A stretch of DNA of 64,000 nt from Marinilabiliales bacterium (GCA_002869385.1 PKTB01000021.1:62001-126000), one strand, 5' to 3'. Counted from the first letter of the stretch, positions 9,076-20,461 are shown. The notes: generated by a model not told the origin, from the sequence alone. Numbers and translations: made by a program.

Positions 9076-10488
9076 ATGCCAGGGATAGATTGTTTGTTGA
9101 TTGTACCACATTTCACCTCAGGTGAAGGAAGTATTCTTAAATCTTTTGAATACACCATGCCTCCCCTGGGCTTACTATCTATCGCATCATATCTAAGAGA
9201 GAATCAGATTACCACAGATTTACTAGATCTAACAATAGAAGATTTAAAAAACAAAAATATTGATGATATCTTAACAAGTTATTGTAAATCTAATGGTGTT
9301 CCAAAATGGTTTGGTTTATCAGTTTGCACTCCGGTAGCATATAATACTTACGATATAACTAAAATACTAAAATCACTTTTCCCAGAAAGTAAAATAGTTC
9401 TTGGTGGTCCTCATGTAACTGTTTTAAAAGAAAGAGTTTTTGACGAATGTAATGACGTAGATTATCTGATATCAGGTGAAGGAGAATACACACTTTTAAA
9501 TCTTATTAAAAATAATGACATTTCGCCGGACAATTTATTTTTAAAAGATAATCCTGCTTATCGAAAAATTGTAAAAGCAGAAACTGTCTTACCTGAACTA
9601 TTACCAATGCCTGCATACGACCTGCTGAAATTTGACAGGTATGTACCTCCTCCTGCTTCATTAAACAGTAAACATCCCGGAATTGGTATAATTACAACAA
9701 GGGGTTGTCCGTTTCAATGCACTTTCTGCACGAAAATTTCAGGATCACATTTAAGATTCTACACAATTAAACAAGTTGTTGACCAGATTAAATACCTTAA
9801 AGAGAAATTTAAGATTAAACAATTCCACTTTTACGATGACACAATAACCTGCAAAAAGAAATATATCACAGAGCTATGTCAAACTTTTCTTGATTAAGAA
9901 TTAAACTTGCATTGGTCTTGCTTCGCGCGTGTTGACACAGTTGATGAAGAAACACTTAGGATAATGAAAAAAGCCGGATGTTTTGTCATTATGTATGGTG
10001 TCGAAAGTATGGATGATGATATACTTAAAAGCATCAAAAAAGGAATTACGACCAGTCAGATACAAAAAGCTCTTGAGCTTACTAGCAAAGTTGGAATTGA
10101 ATCACGTGCATCTGTAATTATTGGTAATCCTGAAGACACACCGGAAACTCTAGAAAGAACACGTAAGGGTTTGTTGAAGTTGAAAACAGATTTCCTTCAG
10201 GTTTTTATTGCTATCCCAATGCCAGGTTCACAATTTTATTTGCAAGCAAAATCTGAAAATAGGGTACTTACCGAAAATTGGGAAGATTATAACCTTTCAA
10301 AAGTAATTTACGATCATCCTTTATTTTCAGAAAAAGACTTATTTAAAATCCAAAGAAAGTTTTATTTATCTTTTTACTTAAGATTTAAAATAATCTTCAG
10401 ATATATTACAAAAATCAAATCCTTTAACGCAATAAAGAATATTTTTAGAGGCTTTATTGGTTTTATAAAGATTATTTTCACAAAATAA
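9076..10488 (+). pseudogene. B12-binding-type radical SAM protein 1, interrupted by in-frame TAA
   Basis: The frame encodes an N-terminal Rossmann domain of the cobalamin-binding type (GGPH at about 110-113, SGEGEY near 133-138), then the radical SAM core with CPFQCTFC (C211, C215, C218) and the FYDDT strand. A TAA at codon 274 (9895-9897) breaks it, yet the same frame continues at once with HWSCFARVDTVDEE and runs to a normal end 4 bases before the next gene. The two following paralogues align across the gap, and the third has E at the stop position, consistent with GAA to TAA. These enzymes often methylate or rearrange unactivated carbons; the substrate here is unknown. Confidence 0.88.
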
Positions 10489-10492
10489 ATTC

Positions 10493-11935
10493 ATGACAAA
10501 TGAAACCAAATACGATATTATTTTTGTTGTTCCAAGATACAGAGCAAAAGATGGCTTTATTTGGAAAGCAATAGAATATCGGTTTCAATCACCCGGGGTT
10601 TTATCATTAGCAACATATCTAAACAGCAGAGGATTTAATACAGCAATATTAGACTGTAATCTTGAGCAAATAAGCGATGATGATTTTATAAGTGTTTTTA
10701 ATGAAAGGTTTGGCACTTCAGATTACAAATACATTGGATTCTCTGCTGCTACACAAACAATAAACTCAGCATATATACTAGCAGAAAAAATAAAATCAGA
10801 AAGAAGTAAGGTGCAAATTCTCTTTGGAGGTGCGCATCCAAGTGCTTTGCCTGAGGACGTACTCAAAAATAATTTTGCTGATTTCGTATTTCTTGGAGAA
10901 GGTGAACTAGCTATTGAGAAACTTTTACTAGGTGAAGAAATTGAAAATATCAAAGGGATTGCATTTAAGAGAAATGATGAAATAATTAATACCGGTCCTT
11001 GTGAGAGGATATCTGACTTAGACTCACTTCCAATAAATGATTACAGTCTGGTTCCTATGAAGAATTGTAAACCTTTGGTTGGAACATATCGCAAACTTCC
11101 TGCAACCATTATGGTAACAGCAAGAGGCTGTCCCGGAAGATGTACTTTTTGTAGCCGTGTAGTTGGAAATAAACTAAGTGTTATGTCTCCTCAAAGGATT
11201 TTTGATGAAATCAAGGTACTCTATTATAATTATGGTTTTCGTCAAATAATTTTTTATGATGACACGTTTATTTCAACTAGAAACCGGATTGAAGAATTTT
11301 GTGATTTAATAATCAATTCAGATATAAAAATTAGCTGGACATGTTCTTCAAGAGTGGATAAAGTTTACCCTGACTTATTGGTTAAAATGAAAATGGCAGG
11401 ATGCCATCAAATAATGTATGGTGTTGAAAGTTTTAATGCTCAAGTATTAAAAAATATTAATAAAAAAACACAGCCTGAAGATATTCATTTTGCAATTAAA
11501 GAAACTCAAAAAGCCGGTATAGAAGCAAGAGCAGCAATTATGCTAGGTAATCCAGGAGATACAATTGAGATACTGGAAGATAATATCAAGCAACTTAAAA
11601 AGCTAAACCCTGATTTAATACAAGTAACAATAACGACACCCATCCCAGGATCACAGATGTTTTCAGAGGCTATGACTCACAATCAAATTCTAACCTACGA
11701 CTGGGATAAATATGAAGGCAGTGACCAAATTGTTAAACACGAAAATATTTCATTTGAAGAATTACAAAAATATTATCGAAAAACATATATAAAATACTAT
11801 CTGCGCCCCTCATTTATTTTTAGAACTTTGTTTAAAGCTAATTCATTTTTAAAAATAAAAGTTCTTATTATTGGCGGTTTTTCAATTATTCCGGTTATAT
11901 TTTCCGGATTAGGTAAAAGGAAGAAAAGGAAATGA
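10493..11935 (+). CDS. B12-binding-type radical SAM protein 2
   Basis: The 480-residue intact member of the tandem trio has an N-terminal cobalamin-binding-like domain (GGAHPS at 112-117, FLGEGE near 133-138), then CPGRCTFC with C213, C217 and C220 for the 4Fe-4S cluster, FYDDT and a YGVES strand. A basic, partly hydrophobic tail follows the core. It overlaps the next gene by 4 bases (ATGA) and follows the previous one by 4, so the three are translated as a unit. Three paralogues in tandem suggest successive steps on related positions of one substrate. The radical SAM assignment is certain; B12 use is inferred from domain type, because the classical DxHxxG motif is not obvious. Confidence 0.9.
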   Translation: MTNETKYDIIFVVPRYRAKDGFIWKAIEYRFQSPGVLSLATYLNSRGFNTAILDCNLEQISDDDFISVFNERFGTSDYKYIGFSAATQTINSAYILAEKIKSERSKVQILFGGAHPSALPEDVLKNNFADFVFLGEGELAIEKLLLGEEIENIKGIAFKRNDEIINTGPCERISDLDSLPINDYSLVPMKNCKPLVGTYRKLPATIMVTARGCPGRCTFCSRVVGNKLSVMSPQRIFDEIKVLYYNYGFRQIIFYDDTFISTRNRIEEFCDLIINSDIKISWTCSSRVDKVYPDLLVKMKMAGCHQIMYGVESFNAQVLKNINKKTQPEDIHFAIKETQKAGIEARAAIMLGNPGDTIEILEDNIKQLKKLNPDLIQVTITTPIPGSQMFSEAMTHNQILTYDWDKYEGSDQIVKHENISFEELQKYYRKTYIKYYLRPSFIFRTLFKANSFLKIKVLIIGGFSIIPVIFSGLGKRKKRK

Positions 11936-13356
11936 AAGAAAGTGTAAGATGCATATTATTCAGCCCTTTCTTCAAATACGTAGAAGGTAGCATTTATCGT
12001 GAGGTAAGTAATCTCGACCCACCTTTGGGATTAATATCTCTATCAGCCTTTCTTAACCAACAAAAAATCTCCACTAAAGTATACGACTTTAATACAGAAT
12101 TAAAAAGCAATGAAGAGATTGGAGATTTTCTGGATAATCTAAATAAGAAATTTGATTTGTCTGAAATCGTTTTTGGAATATCTTTTCTTACTCCCTATGT
12201 TTACAGCTCATACGATATAGCAAAACAAATCAGGAATAATTTCCCAAAATCGAAAATTATTGCTGGTGGAGCTCATGCTACATTTATGGCAGATGAAGTA
12301 TTGGAAAGCGGACTTATAGACATTGCTGTCAGAGGCGAGGGCGAACTGTCAACACTGGAAATTCTCACAAATAAGGCACTAAACGAAATTGATGGGATCT
12401 CTTTTTTAAATGAAAATGAAACAATCGTCCATAATAAAGAAAGAGAGCGAATAAATGACATTAACCAACTTCCTTTTCCTGAGTATCACCAGCTTCGAAT
12501 GGAGAAATATGAACCGATTTTAGGATCATATAGAAAACTACCCGCTGCTAATATTATTACAAGTCGTGGATGCCCGGGAAAATGCAATTTCTGTTGTAAA
12601 ACCTTTGGTCAAAAAGTAAGTTACAAAAAGCCTCAAGTCATTATTGACGAAATAAAACTATTAATTAAAGATTACAATGTAAAACACATTAATTTCTACG
12701 ATGATACTTTTACTCTTAAAAAGAGTCGTGTTATTGAATTTTGTGATTTATTAATCTCCGAGAATTTAAAGATTGAATGGACTTGCTTTGCACGTATTGA
12801 CACAATGGATTTTGAAATTCTGCAAAAAATGAAAAAAGCAGGATGCTACCAAATTATGTATGGAGTTGAAAACTTTAATCAGGAAATACTAGATAGTCTA
12901 GCTAAAGGACTTAAAGTTGAAAAGATTGAAGAAGTAACAAGGCAAACAAAAAAAGCCGGTATTATCACAAGAGTCTCTGTAATGGTCGGTCATACATATG
13001 ATACTTGGGAAACATATAAAAATAACATAAAAGCACTAAAAAAGCTAAAGCCTGACATATTGGTTTCAAGTATCTTCACTCCTATTCCAGGCTCCCAATT
13101 ATACAATTGGGCAGTAAAAAATGATAGATTGCTTACAAATGACTGGAGTAAATTTGCAGTCAATAATTCAGTTATGAAATTAGATTATCTTTCACAAAAG
13201 GATGTAGTAAAACAATATCAAAAAATCTATTAAGATTATTATTATAACCTACCTTACTTTTTTAGAAGAATAAAGCGCATCAACAACTTCAATGAATTTA
13301 AAATGACAGTACGCGCGTTCTTTTATGTCCTGAAATTTATACTTAAAAAACATTAA
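11932..13356 (+). pseudogene. B12-binding-type radical SAM protein 3, in-frame TAA near the C-terminus
   Basis: This third tandem paralogue has GGAHAT at 112-117 and CPGKCNFC (C214, C218, C221). A TAA at codon 434 (13231-13233) stops the frame inside the tail region. The same frame then encodes 40 further residues (starting DYYYNLPYFFRR) that match the basic C-terminal tails of the other two paralogues. It ends at TAA 13354-13356, which overlaps the stop of the convergent gene at 13353. That gene packing supports 13356 as the original end. The early stop leaves the catalytic core whole, so the short form of 433 residues may still work. Confidence 0.85.
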
Positions 13357-14696
13357 TTACGGAATGTAATATCAATAAAAAACTTCACTAATCTGGTTCC
13401 TAAATCAAAAAACTTCTTTGGCTGAAGATAGTATTTCATAAAAGATCTCTTCTGCAGTTTTTTAAGCTTACTTAATTCAAGACCATTTGGTACATAATAA
13501 GGCAAATCAGTCTCTCCTTTCATATATGTTGTCCAGATATTTTCCGGAAAAATATCTTCTTGCAAACCATATGTAAATATTGGTGACTGATGTAGTGCTG
13601 TCATATTATAATACTGTGCATAATTAGCATTAAGCTTCTTTGAAAAACTTATTGTCTCATAAATTTGCTCATAACTCTCATTAGGATTACACAATACATA
13701 AGAACACAATACCCTAACTTTATTATCTCTCAGAATATCGATAATTTTAATGTAGTCTTCACTTGATATTCCCTTATTAATACCCTTTCTTATCTCCTCA
13801 TTTCCCGCTTCCACACCAATAATAACATAATGTAAGCCTGCTGATTTCATTATCTTAATTAGTTCCTCATCTAGGGTGTCAGCTCTTGTACAACAAGTCC
13901 AATTAAATTCAAGGCCTTCATCTTTTATCCAATTACAGAGTTCAATTGTCCTATCCCTGTTAAAAGTAAAAGTATCATCAACAAAACTTATCCATTTTAG
14001 TTTATTTTGTCTTACTAGAAATAATAGCTGCTCCTTAATTGTATCTAGAGGATATTCTTTATACCTGTTTTTGCCAGGGTCTTTACAAAACTTACAGTTA
14101 TAAGCACAACCACGGGTAGTTATCATTGTAAACCACCTTCTACCATAAAAAATATTCTGATACTTATTAATCTTATATAAGCTGTAATCGGGAATAACAT
14201 CAGTTTCTGAAACATCCAAGTGAACGGGTTTATCATATCTGTTATCCTTAGGAATTATCATTCCATCAATATCATCAAATGACATATTTCCATCAATGAT
14301 TCTGGACATAAATTCAGGAAAACTCTTTTCAGCATGACCGATAAAACCATAATCAACACCCATATCTTTAATAATATTAGGATCATTTGTGATATGAGGC
14401 CCACCGGCAACAATAACTATTTCGGGAAATTCCTTACGAATAGCAAGTGTTATTTTATAAAATAATGGTAAGGAAATCGACATTACCGAATAACCAATAA
14501 CTTTCGGTCTTAGTCTTCTTACTTCTTTTAATAATTTGCCAAGCTTTCCTCTATTTACATCAGCATCATATAATGCAGTCGTAATTCCCTTACGTTTTAA
14601 AATAGTTGACAGATAACCTACTCCCAAATACGGATACACAGAAAACTGAACAGCTCTGGTTTTCGACGAGGTTATAAATAAACAATCTGTTTGCAT
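13353..14696 (-). CDS. B12-binding-type radical SAM protein 4
   Basis: The 447-residue protein has an N-terminal Rossmann domain with AGGPHIT near 97-103, and the radical SAM motif CAYNCKFC (C197, C201, C204) followed by FVDDTF and IIGVEAG. It lies 6 bases downstream of the next B12 radical SAM gene on the minus strand and was probably co-transcribed from the divergent promoter region near 16300. The ATG at 14696 is preferred to a TTG two codons earlier. It is less similar to the plus-strand trio than those are to each other, so it probably does a separate step. Substrate unknown. Confidence 0.9.
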   Translation of the reverse strand: MQTDCLFITSSKTRAVQFSVYPYLGVGYLSTILKRKGITTALYDADVNRGKLGKLLKEVRRLRPKVIGYSVMSISLPLFYKITLAIRKEFPEIVIVAGGPHITNDPNIIKDMGVDYGFIGHAEKSFPEFMSRIIDGNMSFDDIDGMIIPKDNRYDKPVHLDVSETDVIPDYSLYKINKYQNIFYGRRWFTMITTRGCAYNCKFCKDPGKNRYKEYPLDTIKEQLLFLVRQNKLKWISFVDDTFTFNRDRTIELCNWIKDEGLEFNWTCCTRADTLDEELIKIMKSAGLHYVIIGVEAGNEEIRKGINKGISSEDYIKIIDILRDNKVRVLCSYVLCNPNESYEQIYETISFSKKLNANYAQYYNMTALHQSPIFTYGLQEDIFPENIWTTYMKGETDLPYYVPNGLELSKLKKLQKRSFMKYYLQPKKFFDLGTRLVKFFIDITFRN

Positions 14697-14702
14697 AATC
14701 AA

Positions 14703-16229
14703 CTATTTAAAAAAACCAATTATTGATTTAGTAATATCTTTAAATTTAATACCATTCTTAGAAAAAACGCTCAGAAACATTAATTCAAATTTAATTGAAA
14801 TATCGATTAAAAGTAGAATAAACGCAGGTATTTTTTTAAGTACATCCCTAAAAGACTCACCATAGGAAAAGATTGCTCCGCCCCAAGACCTTTTAGTAAA
14901 TACTCTAATTAGCATTTTAAATCTAAAGTAAAATCTAAAATATGCCATTAAAATCTCTTGCCGCATCCCATATGAAGTAGTTCCTTCAGGCAAGTATGGG
15001 AAATTCACTTTTTTATAAAATGGTCTTACAAGTACTTCCTGAGAATTGAAGTTTATATAATCCTTATGTACATCCAATCCTTTCTCAAGAGTTTGATCAT
15101 ACATTACTGTACCCGGATATGGTACAACATTATTAAATTTTGCAAGCTCTAATTTATTTCTAATAGCAAATTCGACACAGGCTTCTCTAACTTCGCGTGT
15201 TTCATTTGGTAAACAAAATAGAAAATTGGCCATAATCCCAAAGCCTATTTGTTGTGCCATCCTGATTACACTCTCAATCTCTGTATGCGTTTCATCCTTA
15301 CCAATATCTTTTAATATCTCATCTGAGACAGTTTCGATTCCAAAGAATATCGTTTTAAATCCGCTATTGTACATTTCCTGAAGAATCTCTTCATCCATAT
15401 CGCGTGTACGAGCTTGAAAAGAAAACCTAACATTCTTTAATATTTCAGATTGACGAATTTCAGCGCATAAATCAAAAATCCTCTTCTTATTTGCTAGTAA
15501 ATTATCATCAAAAAATGCTATTTCTTTTTGCCCAAATTCACTTACCAAAAGCTCAAGTTCTTGAACACTTGATTTTGCACTTTTAAATCTATATCGTCTT
15601 TTACCAACAGCTTTTACACAGCAAAAAGTACAATTATATGGACAACCTCGCGAAGTCATTATGTGACCAAAATTGTAGTGTTTATATTTAGCGAAGATAT
15701 CGTAAGGAAATTCAGGAATACTGTCAATATCTTTAATAAGATCAGGAGGATTATTAAATATTATCTCATCATCCCTTCGGTATACTAAGCCATGAATATC
15801 ATAAATATCTTGACCTGATTTTATTCTTTCATAAATTTTAACAATTTCTGTCTCTGCTTCTCCTGCAAAAACATAATCAACAGATTGTACAGAATTTAAT
15901 ATCTCTAAAGGAACACTTGTTGGATGCAGTCCACCCATAATTATGACTGAATCAGGGTATTTATTTTTTAGTATATCGCTTATTTTTCTGGCAGCAGAAA
16001 AAGATTCGGTAAGTGTGCTAATACTAAAGATGTATGGCTTTTGATGATTTTGAATTTGTTTATCTATTTCAACAAAAACATCTTTTTGCACCTGTTGATC
16101 AATAAAACTAAATTTAATATTTGCCTCCCTCAAAACTGCCATTAAGTGTCCCACACCATAAGGAATGCTTATTTGAAAAAATGGCCTAAACAAGCCTGTA
16201 GTATCAATTGCAGTATTTATAAATATCAT
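14703..16229 (-). CDS. B12-binding-type radical SAM protein 5
   Basis: The 508-residue protein has a cobalamin-binding-like N-domain (MGGLHPTS near 98-105, FAGEAETE near 121-128) and radical SAM CPYNCTFC with C196, C200 and C203, followed by FFDDN and FFGIETV. A C-terminal basic and hydrophobic region of about 100 residues could associate with the membrane. The ATG at 16229 opens directly on the first Rossmann strand (MIFINTAIDTTG) and is preferred to a TTG eleven codons upstream. It is the first gene of a two-gene minus operon that diverges from the glycosyltransferase at 16334. Confidence 0.9.
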   Translation of the reverse strand: MIFINTAIDTTGLFRPFFQISIPYGVGHLMAVLREANIKFSFIDQQVQKDVFVEIDKQIQNHQKPYIFSISTLTESFSAARKISDILKNKYPDSVIIMGGLHPTSVPLEILNSVQSVDYVFAGEAETEIVKIYERIKSGQDIYDIHGLVYRRDDEIIFNNPPDLIKDIDSIPEFPYDIFAKYKHYNFGHIMTSRGCPYNCTFCCVKAVGKRRYRFKSAKSSVQELELLVSEFGQKEIAFFDDNLLANKKRIFDLCAEIRQSEILKNVRFSFQARTRDMDEEILQEMYNSGFKTIFFGIETVSDEILKDIGKDETHTEIESVIRMAQQIGFGIMANFLFCLPNETREVREACVEFAIRNKLELAKFNNVVPYPGTVMYDQTLEKGLDVHKDYINFNSQEVLVRPFYKKVNFPYLPEGTTSYGMRQEILMAYFRFYFRFKMLIRVFTKRSWGGAIFSYGESFRDVLKKIPAFILLLIDISIKFELMFLSVFSKNGIKFKDITKSIIGFFK

Positions 16230-16298
16230 CCGAACAACAATCTTCCAGTATATATTATTCAAAACCGTTTAAATAGCTTCAAAATAATATTTACTTCA

Positions 16299-16306
16299 GC
16301 AAATTT
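16299..16306 (-). promoter_or_regulatory. -7 box (TAAATTTG) for the minus-strand radical SAM pair
   Basis: An exact TAnnTTTG on the minus strand, 70 bases from the ATG at 16229. It nearly touches the plus-strand box at 16308-16315, so the two directions may interfere. Confidence 0.4.
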
Positions 16307-16307
16307 A

Positions 16308-16315
16308 CTATTTTT
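16308..16315 (+). promoter_or_regulatory. -7 box (TATTTTTG) for the 16334-22178 operon
   Basis: An exact TAnnTTTG match 19 bases before the ATG at 16334. No clear -33 element was found. Confidence 0.45.
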
Positions 16316-16333
16316 GTTTAAAATAATCCATCC

Positions 16334-18571
16334 ATGAATAAAAAGAATACAATAATAGCTATATCAGTTTTGGCTCTTGTTGTTGTATTTTTTGCAGCAA
16401 GTTCGATATATCTAAGGAAGGTTTCTTTTTACTGTACAATAGAATTGAAAATAGAACAAAACAGCGTTAATGCCCAATGCATTAGCCCAACAAACCAAGA
16501 ACTTCAATTAAATAAGCTAGAATCACATAACAACACTATTCTGTCATATAAATATAAAAGGTTTTATAAATCAATAACAATTGTAAGTAAGAATGAATTA
16601 CAAAACGACTTATGTGTTTTGAAAATTAACGGAATAGAAACAGATTGTGTTCTAAATAAAAAATATTCAAAAGATGGAGATTATTTATATGAATTACAGA
16701 TTCATGAAAATTATAGTTTCTGGGACAAAATCAAAGATTTTATAATATTTTTATTGCTGCGCTTTAAATTTCACCTTATAACGATAGTTACATTATTTAC
16801 AGTTTTATTAGGATTCATCAAAAGAAAAACACTGATTAATTTAATAAAAAATACTTGTAATTATTTTAAAGAACTAAGTGTTGGAAAAAGATACTTTCTT
16901 CAGATTACCATGACACTTATTTTAATTCTGATAGCATTTTTTTATTTTTCCGGCAACAAATTTTCGAACTCAGATTTATTAAACAATGAGGTATTACTTT
17001 CCGTAGGGAATGACCAATACGATTATCAAACAATAGGAGTAAATCTGACAAAAAACAAAACATTTCCGATAAATGGCAAAATTAACCCTGATGTTGATTA
17101 TAAGATTAATAATTCAGGAAACAATTACAATATCGAATCATTTACCGGAATAAAAGCATTTAATAGATTTCCGGCTTATTCTGTATTTATATCAATAGTT
17201 TACAGTATTTCAGGCGTAAACCCTATTAGTATAAAACTGATACAAATATTGATTTTGCTTATAATGAGCATTTTAATCCCAGTTTACATGTTTAAAACAT
17301 GTGGTAATTCAGGTTTTTGGGCATGAATGATTGCATCTCCTTTTATATTTACATCCCTCTTACCATATTCAGTAGTACTTCTACCGGATACTTTGACAAG
17401 TTTTATAAACTTCCTACTCATCTGGTTATATACAAATCTTCGAAATTCTACAAGTTACCGAAACTTTATAAGCTTTTCACTTCTTCTTGGGATAAGCTTT
17501 TTGCTGAAAGCCAGCTTAGTTATTATCATCCCTGTAATTTTTATAGACATTGTAATAATCTGTTATAAAAAGGGTCTTAAAAAAAATCTTCTAAAAGTTG
17601 TTTTAAGTGTATTTATCTTTCTAATTTGTTGGGTTCCTTACAATATATGGAGTATCCATCAGTACAGAAAAAATTTAAAAAACTGTGATATAATTTTGGC
17701 TGAAATAGATAAACCTTTATCAGATGTCAATCTTGCGAACATTAACAATCTGAATGTTTTTGGCTCAATAAAACCAGAATTTAAAAATATCTCAATCTCT
17801 GAGATTCAAACATACAAAAATGATATTGAGCCATTTATTATAAAAACAGGATATTTACCTTACAGTTACCTAAAAAGTTCTACTGACCAAAATGCTGTTG
17901 CTTTAGGTTATTGTAAAATAGCTAGCATGAGTAAAAAGTCGTTTTTCATGATTACACTTATTTCTAATTATGGAGCCTTAGAATGTCACAATGAATATGT
18001 CAGCAATGATGGCTTAAGTAATGAATGGATTAGTGATCCAAATAGCTTTTACAGAAATGATGGCTTAAAAGATAAACCTGATTTTATTAGAATCCTCAAT
18101 TTCTACTCACAAAACCCAAAGCAATTTTTCATAATAACAAATAGCAAACTGAAATCCTTCCAGGGACAGACAAAAGTTCCATATTGGTTTGTAAGCATTT
18201 TCATATTACACTTAATATTGCTCTCGAAAAAAACAAAATTGAGTCTAATAATCGATATTTTGCTAATTATTATCCTTGCTATATCAATGTTTTTTAGTCA
18301 GATGTTTATATATCTTTTTATTTGCAGCATAATATTTTTATTGTTTAGATCTTTGAATAAAAAAGACAATAGCTTTCCTTTAACTTTAATTATTTTAAAT
18401 GGTGTTGGTTATATTTTAGTTGCATATAGTTCAATAAGATATAACACATACTACATATTCTCAGCATACATTTTAGCTGCCTTAATGATTACTATCTCAA
18501 TCAATAAAGTATTTCAAAAAAAAGAAAACAAATCAACAGACAATTTTGATGTTATTTCTAACAAGGATTAA
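16334..18571 (+). pseudogene. membrane glycosyltransferase (PMT/ArnT-like) with TM-beta-TM prefix, interrupted by TGA
   Basis: The N-terminus is one membrane helix (about 8-28), a 110-residue beta-rich extracytoplasmic domain, the NYSFWDKIKDF junction and a second helix. A GT-C type multi-spanning region follows, with GNDQYDYQTIG in the first outer loop, where the catalytic acidic residue of such enzymes lies. A TGA at codon 331 (17324-17326) stops the frame after CGNSGFWA; the same frame continues with MIASPFIFTSLLPYSVVLLPDTL and about 400 further residues. Glycine (GGA) would fit the helix. It would use a polyprenyl-phosphate sugar made by a GT2 such as the one downstream. The ATG just after the stop is part of the helix rather than a real start. 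Confidence 0.82.
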
Positions 18572-18607
18572 ATCTATTTACTAAATTTGAACTTTAAATA
18601 AACTAAT

Positions 18608-19324
18608 TTGCCAGAACAAACTATAAATATTATTATTCCTGTATACAATGAAGAACAGTATATATTAACAGTAATAAACGAGGTTGTAGCCGAATCATCA
18701 GGTTATAATCAAAATGTAAGAATAATTACTGTTAATGACGGGAGCACTGACAATACAAGAGTACTTATTGAAGACTTTATTTCAAAGAATCATTTATTAG
18801 ATATTATTTATATTAACAATGAAAAAAACTTTGGTAAAGGTTTTTCTGTAAGAAGAGGAATTCAGAACTGTAAGGAGGGTATAATAATAATACAGGACTC
18901 AGATTTGGAATATAGTCCTTCAGAGTATAAAAAACTGATAAATCCAATTTTGCAAGGTAAAACAGATGTCGTATATGGATAAAGATTTCAGGGCTCAGAA
19001 CCCAAAAGAGTTCTTTACTATGGTCATTATGTTGCAAATAAAATGATAACAACATTGTCAAACATTTTCACAAGGCTGAATTTATCAGATATTGAAACTT
19101 GTTATAAAGCTTTTAAAACATCTGCAATAAAGGAAATCAGATTAAAAGAAAACAGGTTTGGTTTTGAACCTGAAATAACAGCTAAACTTAGCAGTGTTAA
19201 AGGAATTCGTTTTGCTGAAGTTGGAATTTCATACTTTGGCAGAACTTATAGTGAAGGGAAAAAAATTAAATTCAAAGATGCTGTTCGAACAGTATACTGT
19301 ATTTTTAAGTATAATATTTGGTAA
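18608..19324 (+). pseudogene. GT2 polyprenyl-phosphate sugar synthase-like, interrupted by TAA
   Basis: The frame encodes a GT-A glycosyltransferase of family 2: IIIPVYNEE near the start, VNDGSTDNT, then QDSDLEYSP with the DxD-type metal site. A TAA at codon 125 (18980-18982) interrupts the family motif VVYGSRF exactly at the serine, so TCA to TAA (one C to A change) explains it. The same frame resumes with RFQGSEPKRVLYYGHY and the LSNxFTxLNLxDxETCYK block typical of dolichol- or undecaprenyl-phosphate glycosyltransferases. There is no C-terminal membrane domain. It probably loads a sugar on undecaprenyl phosphate for the membrane glycosyltransferase upstream. It has a TTG start. Confidence 0.88.
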
Positions 19325-19329
19325 AGAAA

Positions 19330-20445
19330 ATGATGAAAATTCCGTTTAATATATTCAACTCGTTCTATCTCAATAATAAAGAGGAAATATCTAAGCTTTC
19401 TGATGAAATTCTACAAAGTGGAAATTATATCAGAGGAAAAAAGACTGATGAACTTGAACAGGAACTTAAAAAATTAACCGGAAGGAAATATTCTCTTCTT
19501 ACTTCATCATGTACGGACGCTTTGTTTCTTTCGCTTAAAGCAGCAGGAATAAAAAGGGGGGATGAAGTAATTGTTACTGGATTCTCATATATCGCAAGTT
19601 TAAGCCCGATTCTTATGTGTGATGCCATACCTGTTTTTGTAGACATTTGTGAAAACGATTTAATGGCTAATTTTGATGAAATTGAAAATAATATCACAGA
19701 AAAAACTAAGGCAATAATCTTTGTTCAGTTATTTGGAAATATACGTAATCTTGCAAAACTTGAAATAACTGCAAGAGATAAAGACATTACACTAATTGAA
19801 GATTCTGCTCAAGCTTTAGGCAGTAAATATGAAAACAATGCCGGTGGGTCCTTTGGTGACATAAGTTGTATTAGTTTTGACCCTACAAAAGTCGTTTCTG
19901 CCTTCGGTACAGGTGGGGTTGTGCTTACAGACAATGTAGAAGTTTATAATCAGCTACGTAAACTTGTTCATCATGGTCGTAATGAAAATTCAGAATTTGA
20001 AATCCTTGGTTATAATTCCAAAATTCCTGAATTGAATTGTGGCTTGATCTCAATGCAAATAAAAGAAATTGACAATTATATCAATAAAGTTAATCAACTT
20101 GCAGATCATTATTACAAAAAGCTTGAGAATATTTCATCAGTTCAAATAATTATTCCTGATGATAGGTGTATCTCAAATCATCATAAACTTGTAATTCGCA
20201 TAAAGAACAGAGATAAATTAAAAAATCATCTAAAGGAATGTGGTATAGCAACTAAAATTCACTACCCGGTTTTATTATCAGATCATCCGCTTTTGAAAGA
20301 TTATAAATTTAGAAAATCAAGTCTAAAAAATGCTCAAAATGCCAGTCAATCAGTTTTAAGCCTACCTATTTATCCTGAACTTTCAGTTAATGAAATTGAT
20401 TATATTTGTCAAAACATAAGCGATTATTATAATAATCAGGAATAA
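19330..20445 (+). CDS. DegT/DnrJ/EryC1/StrS family sugar aminotransferase
   Basis: The 371-residue PLP enzyme shows the family order: GKKTDELEQEL near 36-46, SSCTDAL near 59-65, GFSYIAS near 84-90, EDSAQALGSKY near 157-167 and SFDPTK with the PLP lysine K187 followed by GTGG. The family transaminates nucleotide-linked keto-sugars to amino sugars, or removes hydroxyl groups in a few members. ATG 19330 lies six bases after the GT2 stop; a second ATG follows directly. An acyltransferase of the NeuD/PglD type two genes downstream could acylate the amino group formed here, as in bacillosamine-type pathways. Substrate not determined. Confidence 0.92.
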   Translation: MMKIPFNIFNSFYLNNKEEISKLSDEILQSGNYIRGKKTDELEQELKKLTGRKYSLLTSSCTDALFLSLKAAGIKRGDEVIVTGFSYIASLSPILMCDAIPVFVDICENDLMANFDEIENNITEKTKAIIFVQLFGNIRNLAKLEITARDKDITLIEDSAQALGSKYENNAGGSFGDISCISFDPTKVVSAFGTGGVVLTDNVEVYNQLRKLVHHGRNENSEFEILGYNSKIPELNCGLISMQIKEIDNYINKVNQLADHYYKKLENISSVQIIIPDDRCISNHHKLVIRIKNRDKLKNHLKECGIATKIHYPVLLSDHPLLKDYKFRKSSLKNAQNASQSVLSLPIYPELSVNEIDYICQNISDYYNNQE

Positions 20446-20461
20446 ATCTAAACTTTAGAAA

